The notes under the pieces were generated by a model. It was given only the letters and a program-made list of their open reading frames with translations, was not told the DNA's origin and did no database searches. From positions 2,542,001 through 2,606,000 of the forward strand of contig NZ_CP072467.1 of NCBI RefSeq assembly GCF_018437505.1: 64,000 bases of DNA. The letters run 5' to 3'. The position numbers were made by a program, and so were the translations under genes. Source of the DNA: Spiractinospora alimapuensis (GTDB lineage Bacteria > Actinomycetota > Actinomycetes > Streptosporangiales > Streptosporangiaceae). Numbering within the stretch: position 1 is the first letter of the stretch; each line of letters begins with the position of its first letter. This document shows, one piece after another, positions 26,236 through 34,873 of this stretch.

Positions 26236-28164
26236 TCAGAGTTCGTAGGCCTGGTTGGGGCCCGGGCCGTGTGGGCCGTCGTCGTCGGGCGGGACGACGG
26301 GCGGGCCGGCGGGGGGTGGTGGTGGCGGGTAGGGGGCGGCGGGGTCGAAGGTGAAGGCGGGTTGGCCGCCGGAAGGGGTTGGGGGTGCTCCGTGGAAGGG
26401 GGCCGGACCGGCCGGGTCGAAGGTGAAGGGCGGCGGGCCGTCCGGCGGCTCCTGGGCCCCACCCTCCATCGGGCCCTCGGACGGTGGCGGCGCCGCGAGA
26501 GGCGCGCCCTGGGGCGGTGGCGGAGGCGGCGGCGCCGCGAACGCGGGCCCTGACGGCGGAGGGGGAGGTGGCGCGGCGGGACCGGGGGGAACCACGGGCT
26601 CGGGCCCCGCGGGCGCCGGGCCCTCGACGACGTCACCGAGGAGTTCCGGCATGTCCGCCTGCTGAGTCATCACGGCGGGCTCCACCGGGTGGGGTGCGCC
26701 GTCGTCGACGATCGGGGGTGTTCCACCGCCGCCGTCGGTGTCGTCGAGGTGGATCGCGAGCGCCGGTCCGGTCTCGGGGGCGGCCGGCGCGAACTGCGCC
26801 GGCTCGGCGTCGGCCTCCGTGAGGCCGCCGGGGACGGCGAGCGGCGTCGCCGGGACCTCCTCCGTGCCGAGGTAGCTCATCGCCGCGACCGTCATCGCGG
26901 CGACACCGGCCCGCAGGGTCGGTTCCCGGTCCGGGGCGAAGAACGGGGAGTGGTTCTCCGGGACGTTCACGAGCTTCTCGTAGGGGGTGTCGCCCGGCGC
27001 CTTCTCCCATACCTCGTGCGGAGTGCCCCCGAGCAGCCAGTAGACCGTCGGGATCGGGTCCTCGGAGTCCGGGAGACCGAACTCGCCACAGTCCTCGCTG
27101 CCGGTACGGGGGTCGAGCAGGTCCACCACATGGGGTTCGCCGAAGTAGGCGCGGTGCGCGGCGCGCACTTGGTCGGTGTTGCCGGGATCGTTGGCCGTCG
27201 GGGCGACGCGCGCCTTGAGGGTGACCTCGGGCTCGCGGGGCGCGGCGGCGGCCAGGGCCTCGGCCTGGATGACGCGCCGGACCGCGGCCTCCACCCGCGC
27301 GTGGACGGCCAGGTCGAAGGCCCGGATGTCGACCTCGAAGTAGGCCTCGTCCGGGATGATGTTGCTGCGGGAGCCCGCCGAGAGGACGCCCACCGTCACC
27401 ACGGCCATGTCGGTGGGATCGACCTCGCGGGCGACGATGCCCTGGAGCCGGGTGACGATGTTGGCGACGACCAACACCGGGTCCACCGTGGCGTGGGGGC
27501 GTGAGGCGTGGCCGCCCCGGCCGAAGACGCGCACGCCGTAGGAGGCGGCGGCCGCGAACATGGTGCCCTCGCGGTGGATGACCATGCCGGCCGGGTAAGG
27601 GCCGACGTGCTGCGCGAGCACCACGTCCGGGCGCGGCGCGATGGAGTACAGGCCGTCCGCGAGCATCGCCCGCGCGCCGGACACCGTCTCCTCGGCCGGC
27701 TGGGCGACGATCACCAGGGTGCCCTGCCAGTTGTTCCGCGCGCTGGAGAGCAGGTCCGCGGCGCCGACCAGGCAGGCGGTGTGCAGATCGTGGCCACAGG
27801 CGTGCATCACCGGGACGTCGGAGCCGTCGACGTCAGTCGCCCGCGCCGTGCTCGCGTAGGGGAGCCCGGTGCGCTCCAGGATGGGAAGGGCGTCCATGTC
27901 GCCCCGGAGCAGGACGGTGGGTCCGTCGCCGTTGCGCAGCACCCCGACCACACCGGTGCCGCCGACGCCCGAGGTGACCTCGAACCCACACCGGTTGAGC
28001 CACTCCGCGACGGTGCGCGCGGTACGGAACTCCTGGTTGGACAGTTCCGGGTTGTGGTGGAGGTCGACGTAGATTCCTTCGACGAGAGGGAACACCTCTT
28101 CGGCGAGCGGCATGATGGCACTCGCGTGGCGTGCGGTCGTCTGCGGGTCGAGCGCTCGCGGCAC
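26236..28164 (-). CDS. M20-family amidohydrolase with a proline-rich C-terminal extension
   Basis: 642 residues. Residues 1 to ~440 are a complete M20D amidohydrolase (hippurate/indole-acetyl amino acid hydrolase type): VMHACGHDLHTACL carries the metal-binding His-Cys-His, VAQPAEETVSGARAM the Glu pair, and FGRGGHASRPHATVDPV and TGSEDCGEFG the dimer and second metal site. From about residue 465 to the end the chain turns into a low-complexity tail of Pro, Gly and Ala repeats (PPPPPPSGPAFAAPPPPPP). Typical M20D enzymes end near 400-450 residues, so the tail is an addition. It has no signal peptide; the tail could mediate protein contacts. Confidence 0.85.
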   Translation of the reverse strand: MPRALDPQTTARHASAIMPLAEEVFPLVEGIYVDLHHNPELSNQEFRTARTVAEWLNRCGFEVTSGVGGTGVVGVLRNGDGPTVLLRGDMDALPILERTGLPYASTARATDVDGSDVPVMHACGHDLHTACLVGAADLLSSARNNWQGTLVIVAQPAEETVSGARAMLADGLYSIAPRPDVVLAQHVGPYPAGMVIHREGTMFAAAASYGVRVFGRGGHASRPHATVDPVLVVANIVTRLQGIVAREVDPTDMAVVTVGVLSAGSRSNIIPDEAYFEVDIRAFDLAVHARVEAAVRRVIQAEALAAAAPREPEVTLKARVAPTANDPGNTDQVRAAHRAYFGEPHVVDLLDPRTGSEDCGEFGLPDSEDPIPTVYWLLGGTPHEVWEKAPGDTPYEKLVNVPENHSPFFAPDREPTLRAGVAAMTVAAMSYLGTEEVPATPLAVPGGLTEADAEPAQFAPAAPETGPALAIHLDDTDGGGGTPPIVDDGAPHPVEPAVMTQQADMPELLGDVVEGPAPAGPEPVVPPGPAAPPPPPPSGPAFAAPPPPPPPQGAPLAAPPPSEGPMEGGAQEPPDGPPPFTFDPAGPAPFHGAPPTPSGGQPAFTFDPAAPYPPPPPPAGPPVVPPDDDGPHGPGPNQAYEL

Positions 28165-28505
28165 TGATCCACCGCCTTCCCGGGTGTTGGCGCCGATGCC
28201 GGCGCACCGTGCTCGGCGTCACTCGACGCCATACCGGACGCGGGGGCGTAGGAGCACGGTTGGTTGTCTGATTGTCTCGGCCGCTCCACAGCGGCGCAAA
28301 CGCGGCCCATCATCCGTGGAGGGGATGAACATGGCTGGGCCGCCAGAAGGGTACCAATCGACGTGACTCTATCGTTATATCCTTGTAGGATCGCGTAGCT
28401 AACGGGCCACAGACCGGACATCGCATTTCACTCGTCGGCCCACGCGCTCCGCACCGCGCAGTTTCCCCCTGAACAGTTGTCTCCGAGACGAGTCGGGAGT
28501 CCTCA
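28165..28505. other. Intergenic promoter region with a short palindrome
   Basis: 341 bases between divergent starts. An ATCCT-TGT-AGGAT inverted repeat (28379-28391) sits in a small A+T-rich patch (TATCGTTATAT). No gene was found. The palindrome could be an operator for the acyltransferase gene downstream. Confidence 0.35.
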
Positions 28506-29615
28506 GTGACCGCGACACGCACCCCAGACGCGCCTCAACGCTCCGCTCCCGCGGCGGCCTCCGGGCGCGACGCGCACTTAGATAATGCGAAGTTCCTCCT
28601 GATCGTGTTGGTCGTGCTGGGGCACGCCTACGCTCCGATCAGGGACACCCTCCTGACGGAGACGCTGTACAAGTGGATCTACCTGTTCCACATGCCGGCG
28701 TTCGTCCTGATCTGTGGGTACCTCTCCAAGTCCTTCGACGGTTCCGGCCGTCGGGTGGAGAAGCTGGTGACAGCGGTAGGTGTTCCCTACCTCATCTTCT
28801 GGACCGTGTACTCGATCCAGGCCTACACCTCCGACCGGGGCGTGCCCACGTCACCGTTGGAGCCCATCTGGATCACCTGGTTCCTGGTGGCCCTGTTCAT
28901 CTGGCGGCTGAGCACTCCGCTGTGGAAGGCCATGCGCTGGTCCGTGGTGATCGCGGTGGTGATCTCGGTGGCGGCGGCCGGACTCGTCACCGGCGACATC
29001 CTGATGCTGTCCCGCGTGCTCAGCCTGCTGCCGTTCTTCGTGCTGGGCCTCTTCCTGGAGCCGAAGCACCTGACCCTGCTGCGTTCCCCCGCGGTACGCG
29101 TGGTGTCGGTACTGGTGGTGGCCGCCACCCTAGCGTTCGCCGCGCTGTACCTCGTCGACATGAGCACGGAGTGGGTGTACTGGCGGGAGAGCCTGGAGGA
29201 CCGCGAAGTCGACCTGCTGCCGCTGGGGCTGCCGGCGCGGATGGTCTTCCTCGGACTGGCGTTGGTGCTCTCGCTGGCGTTCCTGTCCCTCGTACCGGGG
29301 CGCCAGATGTGGTTCACCAAGCTGGGTGAGTACACGATGTTCGTGTTCCTGCTGCACGGTCTGCCGATCCGGATCGCCGATCAGTTGGGTCTCTACGACC
29401 TCGTCGACGGCTACGTCGCGCTGGCGGTCACGACCGCGGCCTCGCTCCTGCTGTCGGTGCTGCTGTGCACCCGCCTGGTGCGCAGGGCGACGTCGTGGGC
29501 CGTGGAGCCCTCGGCCGACTGGCTGCTACGCCGGAAGGCGCGGGACACGGGGCCGGGTGAGAAGGCGAACGCGACGGCGGGACCCGAGAAGGAACCCGCC
29601 GTCAGCCGTCAGTGA
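28506..29615 (+). CDS. Acyltransferase-3 family membrane protein (fucose 4-O-acetylase-like)
   Basis: 369 residues from a GTG at 28506. The opening DNAKFLLIVLVVLGHAYAPI with catalytic-type His and the next LFHMPAFVLICGYLSKS are standard for acyltransferase-3 proteins of the fucose O-acetylase group. About ten helices are seen. A basic, Arg/Lys-rich cytoplasmic C-terminus follows. It probably acetylates an envelope sugar. The last seven bases overlap the stop end of the converging CDP-alcohol phosphatidyltransferase gene. Confidence 0.85.
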   Translation: MTATRTPDAPQRSAPAAASGRDAHLDNAKFLLIVLVVLGHAYAPIRDTLLTETLYKWIYLFHMPAFVLICGYLSKSFDGSGRRVEKLVTAVGVPYLIFWTVYSIQAYTSDRGVPTSPLEPIWITWFLVALFIWRLSTPLWKAMRWSVVIAVVISVAAAGLVTGDILMLSRVLSLLPFFVLGLFLEPKHLTLLRSPAVRVVSVLVVAATLAFAALYLVDMSTEWVYWRESLEDREVDLLPLGLPARMVFLGLALVLSLAFLSLVPGRQMWFTKLGEYTMFVFLLHGLPIRIADQLGLYDLVDGYVALAVTTAASLLLSVLLCTRLVRRATSWAVEPSADWLLRRKARDTGPGEKANATAGPEKEPAVSRQ

Positions 29616-30472
29616 GCGGCGCGGCGCGCGGCGGTGACCCGACGCGCGTAGCGCCACAGTCGGTACACGATGACGGCCTCGAACAGCAGTAGTCCCACCG
29701 TGGCCAGCACGGTGACCGTGCCGATGAGACTGTGGAGTGGGCTGACGAGGGTGATGATGGCGGTGAGCGGCGCGACGACGCACACCGCCATCTCGAACTC
29801 GATACCGCTCACAAGGTGGGTGCGGACACGGTGACGTGCCAGACAGGCCCGGACCCCGCCGCCCGCGCCAGCGGGCGTGGCGACGGAGGTCGGCTCCGCG
29901 CCTTGCGGCTCCGCGGACTCGTCCTCGGCGGAGACGGGTTCGGCGTCGCGTGAGGCCTCCACGGCCTCCGGATGCTCCACCAGGAAGAGTTTGCGGCGCG
30001 TCGCGGCCACCTGCGGACCGTTCAGGTAGCGCAATAGGTCGACGAAGGCCGCCACCGGGGCGAGCAGCAGGTAGAGAACCTCGCCCGTGTGCGCCCACTG
30101 GCCGATCATCAACGCCATCATGCAGCCGAAGAAGCGCACCCGGTCGAAGATGAAGTCGACCCAGCCGCCGAACTCCGAACCGGTCCCCTTCAGGCGGGCG
30201 ATCTTGCCGTCCATGCAGTCCAGGACGAAGCTGAGGTGGAACAGCACCGCGCCGAGCACCAGCCAGGGCCACGTGCCCATCGCGAAGGAGACCGCCGAGC
30301 CGACCCCCAGCAGCCCCGCCCCCAGGGTCAGGTGGTTGGGCGTGAGCGAGGTGTGGTTCGCGGTCAGCACCACCAGGCGTCCCGCCAGCGGGTCGACCAG
30401 GAAAACGGTCCACCAGGAGTCGAGCTTCTTGTAGGTTCCCTTGACCTCGGCCAGGGTGTAGTTCCGTGCCAC
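29609..30472 (-). CDS. CDP-alcohol phosphatidyltransferase family protein
   Basis: 287 residues from a GTG at 30472 (AGGAGA 13 bases earlier); the open frame extends to 30592. The family signature is complete: DCMDGKIARLKGTGSEFGGWVDFIFD fits D-x2-DG-x2-AR-x8-G-x3-D-x3-D. Six membrane helices are present, interrupted by a charged loop after the fourth (DAEPVSAEDESAEPQGAEP) that is not in the family core. It transfers a phospho-alcohol head group from a CDP-linked donor, such as inositol or another polyol; the acceptor cannot be told. Confidence 0.85.
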   Translation of the reverse strand: MARNYTLAEVKGTYKKLDSWWTVFLVDPLAGRLVVLTANHTSLTPNHLTLGAGLLGVGSAVSFAMGTWPWLVLGAVLFHLSFVLDCMDGKIARLKGTGSEFGGWVDFIFDRVRFFGCMMALMIGQWAHTGEVLYLLLAPVAAFVDLLRYLNGPQVAATRRKLFLVEHPEAVEASRDAEPVSAEDESAEPQGAEPTSVATPAGAGGGVRACLARHRVRTHLVSGIEFEMAVCVVAPLTAIITLVSPLHSLIGTVTVLATVGLLLFEAVIVYRLWRYARRVTAARRAAH

Positions 30473-30510
30473 GCTCGGACCCGTTCTCCTGTCGTTCCCT
30501 TGGGGCGTAG

Positions 30511-32043
<1,533 letters not shown>

Positions 32044-32066
32044 CGGCGTCGGGCTCGCTCCGAGCC

Positions 32067-32116
32067 GGAGTCGGTCGCCGGGCCCGCGGGTGATCCGGGG
32101 CCCGGCGACCGACTCC
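32067..32116. terminator. Strong GC-rich hairpin between guaB1 and the OmpA-domain gene
   Basis: A perfect 19-base stem (32067-32085 paired with 32098-32116) with a 12-base loop lies between two converging genes. It is the longest perfect hairpin noted in the window and probably stops transcription in both directions. Confidence 0.8.
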
Positions 32117-32198
32117 GTCCGTACTCCGCCCGTACACCTCAATCCGGGAGCGGGCGTGGTGTCAGCGACGAGCGTCGACAGCCGCTGGAGCTATGTTC

Positions 32199-32789
32199 CT
32201 ATCCGCCGTAGCTGATCTCCACCCGACGGTTCTGCGCCGCCGCGTCGGGGTTGTCCTCGGTCTCGGCCACGACCGGATCGTCCATGCCGCGGCCACTCGA
32301 ATCGAGGTCGGCGCCGTCGAGCCGCTCGCCCAGGGCGTCGGCGACCGCGTCCGCTCGTTCCTCGGAGAGCTGCTGGTTGTAGTCGGCGTCACCGACGCCG
32401 TCGGTGTGCCCCACGATTTCGACCGTGCCGGTGACGTCCGCCAGGTCGGCGGCGATGTCCTCGATCGTGGACTCGGCGCGGGAGGTCAGATCGGCCTCGT
32501 CGAAGTCGAACAGGACGTCGGAGGCCACGGTGACGGTGGTGACGTCCCCCTCCACGTCCTCGGCCGCGAGGGGTTGGACGGACTCCTCCAGCAGCAGGGA
32601 GGAAACGGACTCCTCCAGTCCCAGGTCGAGGATCGACTCGTCGATGGCGTCCATCGGCACGGGGGACTGTTCCACCTCCTCCGGCGGGGCGTCCTCGGCG
32701 GAGTCGGCGTTCGCGGCTGGGGCGAGAGGGAACGTCATCGCGATGGCGCCGAGGAGGATGACGCCTCGGCCCGGTCTCGGCCACTCCAT
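32199..32789 (-). CDS. Secreted OmpA-domain protein
   Basis: 196 residues. A signal peptide (GVILLGAIAMTFPLAPAANA) is followed by an acidic stretch and an OmpA/MotB C-terminal domain: SDVLFDFDEADLTSRAESTI, EIVGHTDGVGDADYNQQLSEERADAVAD and NRRVEISYGG. The domain binds peptidoglycan in other bacteria. Its start shares one base with the stop of the lipoprotein gene upstream, so both come from one transcript. It suggests an exported two-protein cell-wall complex. Confidence 0.85.
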   Translation of the reverse strand: MEWPRPGRGVILLGAIAMTFPLAPAANADSAEDAPPEEVEQSPVPMDAIDESILDLGLEESVSSLLLEESVQPLAAEDVEGDVTTVTVASDVLFDFDEADLTSRAESTIEDIAADLADVTGTVEIVGHTDGVGDADYNQQLSEERADAVADALGERLDGADLDSSGRGMDDPVVAETEDNPDAAAQNRRVEISYGG

Positions 32790-33385
32790 CAGCGCACCAG
32801 GGGAATCTCGGTGAAGGGCGGGTAGTCACCGATGTAGACGTCCATGGTTTCCACGTCCTCGGGCGGAGCGGCGAAGGCCGCGCCGAAGGACAGGGTGTCG
32901 CCGTAGTCGAACGCCTCGTGCGCGTTGATCCCGATGGACTGCTCGTTCTCGTCCATCACGGTCGCGTGCCGGTTTCCGTTGTCGTTGTCGACGAGATAGA
33001 CCGTCAGGTAGGAGCGCCAGTGGTCCCAGAGGGTCGGTCGTCCCGACCGTCCGTTGCCTTCGGGATCCTCCACCGTCATCGATAGTGAGAGCTGCGCCAG
33101 CTCCCCCTGCACCTTGAGCTCGTGGATCTCGAAGTGCGCGCTTCCTCCCTCGAGGTCGGGCACGTCGTAGGTACCCTCGGCGACCACGTTGTCGGTGTCG
33201 GCCGCCCCCGGTTCCGCCTCGGCGGCGTCAGTACCGCCGTCGCCACCGTCCGCGCCGTCCTCTCCGTTGTCGCCGTCGTCGGAGCCCAGAAGTCCGCATC
33301 CGCTGGTGAGCAGGATCAGGGACAGCGCGAGGGCGCCTGTGTGTCGTCGAATAATGACAAACCATGGTGTCGGATCATGATCCAC
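32789..33385 (-). CDS. Putative lipoprotein
   Basis: 198 residues from an ATG at 33385. A type II signal with lipobox LTSGC (Cys at about residue 30) is followed by an Asp/Gly-rich linker (DDGDNGEDGADGGDGG). The remaining ~130 residues form a beta-rich extracellular domain with no recognised family (for example TVYLVDNDNGNRHATVMDEN). The gene leads the two-gene unit with the OmpA-domain protein. A 42-base repeat begins just outside its start. Confidence 0.75.
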   Translation of the reverse strand: MDHDPTPWFVIIRRHTGALALSLILLTSGCGLLGSDDGDNGEDGADGGDGGTDAAEAEPGAADTDNVVAEGTYDVPDLEGGSAHFEIHELKVQGELAQLSLSMTVEDPEGNGRSGRPTLWDHWRSYLTVYLVDNDNGNRHATVMDENEQSIGINAHEAFDYGDTLSFGAAFAAPPEDVETMDVYIGDYPPFTEIPLVR

Positions 33386-33425
33386 ATGGCAATGTGCCGA
33401 GAAATATCATTAGCCGACGACGGCG
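33384..33425. repeat. 42-base direct repeat, copy 1
   Basis: It matches 33611-33652 at 36 of 42 positions, with the blocks CACATGGCA, TGTG and CATTAGCCGACG shared. It sits directly upstream of the lipoprotein start. Likeness continues weakly to a common GGGTCGTTC further on. Confidence 0.7.
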
Positions 33426-33610
33426 ACACGATCCCGGCGCAGGGTCGTTCGCCCCGCGGACATCACCGTGGTCGTCCGACCGCCGGACGTGGGGTCGACG
33501 GCGGCTCGCTCGCCCGCGCCGGCGAGGCTTCGCGGTTGACGCTCGAGGGCCAACCGACGGCACCCCCGCTGCCCCGCGCGCCAAGCCCCGCGCACTGTCA
33601 GCCCACGACG

Positions 33611-33652
33611 CACATGGCACTGTGATGAGAATTACCATTAGCCGACGGCGGC
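33611..33652. repeat. 42-base direct repeat, copy 2
   Basis: It overlaps the last five codons of the RDD-like gene. The related copy 1 lies 227 bases away. Both copies, read on the minus strand, end an open frame in VG-stop, so copy 1 may be a relic of a duplicated 3' end. Confidence 0.65.
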
Positions 33653-34708
33653 CGTAGCGGGTCGTTCCTCCTCGTCGGGAAGTCGGAGCAGCACCATGCG
33701 GGTCGGCGGCCGGCCCTCGATGCTGAAGCGGGTGGCGACTCGGAGTCCCGTGACCAGGTCCAGCAGCCCCGCACGCTCGGGGTGGACCAGCGCGGGCGCC
33801 GCGTGGACGGCGAGAACCACCAGGCTCCACATCGGCAGGCCGAGGCTGAACAGAGCGACCACCGGACCGTAGAAGAGGAGCCCCCGAACGACGACCCGGA
33901 CGCGGGGCGCCGTCTCCTCAGCCCGCTGGAGGGCGAGGCCCGTCGCGAGACGCCCGATCGTGGCCCGGCCGGTGGTCACCTGGGGCAACACCAACCCAAG
34001 CACCACCGCGCATCCGACGAGGGCCACGGTCGCGGGCCGTGCGAGCGAGGTCCCGCGAAGCAGCTCGGCGAGCAGCGTCGCCGCCGACCACCAGATCGCG
34101 AGGTCGATACCGACGGCGAGGAGCCGACGGGAGAGCGTCGGAGTCCCCCAGTCCGGGACCGCGCCGGGCCAACCACGGGGAAGCCACTGGTTGGTGAACC
34201 GCGCCACGGCCCAACCGAGCCCCGCGCCCAGCGCCCCGCCCAGGAGGCCAACGAGCGCGGGTGTCGCGCTCACCATCGGGTCGGCCCCGAGGTCCGCCAC
34301 CACTCCGGTACAGGCTGGGGAGGCCTCGGCGCGCGCCAGCGCGGCCACCAGGCCCACTCCCCCACCGACGAGCAGCGTGACCAGCACACCCCGGCGGTAG
34401 CGGTGCCAGGACAGGAACCCGACGGCCATGGCCAGCACACCGAGAACGAGGGAGGTCAGGACGTTCCCCACGGTGCCCGTGCCGGCACCGGTCCCGCCCA
34501 CGCAGCCGCCCACAGGCCAGACCACGAACACGGCACCACCGGCGGCCACGATCGGCACCGCGCGCGTCACCTTCCCGGGCCACCCACCCAGACGCCCATA
34601 GCGGCGATGCTCCACCCCCAGGTAGCAGGCGGCGAACGCCGCGATCAGCCCTACCGCCACGGCACCCCACAGGCCCAGGTCCCGCCATCCGTCTTCGATC
34701 GCTCCCAT
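33638..34708 (-). CDS. RDD-like integral membrane protein
   Basis: 356 residues with about ten hydrophobic helices. The C-terminal half looks like an RDD domain (SRRLLAVGIDLAIWWSAATL with the R and D residues, then RATIGRLATGLALQ). The N-terminal half is a separate set of four to five helices of unknown type. It ends in ERPATAAVG. Function unknown; RDD proteins are linked to ion or compatible-solute transport in some bacteria. Divergent from the sensor kinase gene. Confidence 0.65.
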   Translation of the reverse strand: MGAIEDGWRDLGLWGAVAVGLIAAFAACYLGVEHRRYGRLGGWPGKVTRAVPIVAAGGAVFVVWPVGGCVGGTGAGTGTVGNVLTSLVLGVLAMAVGFLSWHRYRRGVLVTLLVGGGVGLVAALARAEASPACTGVVADLGADPMVSATPALVGLLGGALGAGLGWAVARFTNQWLPRGWPGAVPDWGTPTLSRRLLAVGIDLAIWWSAATLLAELLRGTSLARPATVALVGCAVVLGLVLPQVTTGRATIGRLATGLALQRAEETAPRVRVVVRGLLFYGPVVALFSLGLPMWSLVVLAVHAAPALVHPERAGLLDLVTGLRVATRFSIEGRPPTRMVLLRLPDEEERPATAAVG

Positions 34709-34873
34709 GGGTCCGTCAGGCTAGTCCGTAGTTGATCGACTCCGCAGTGTTTTGCGCTATTTGGTGGTGGTCGGACCGCGCGGGAGGCCGCGCTGGGGGC
34801 TCTCCCGGAATGACGGTGAAGACGCTACGATTCGTCGAAACCTCCCACATCACGCCATACCCCCAGGTGACTC

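Noticed and set aside
33410-33613. Small minus-strand open frame between the lipoprotein and RDD genes
   Set aside because: It is Arg-rich with poor third-position bias and is explained by the duplicated 3' end seen as the direct repeat.
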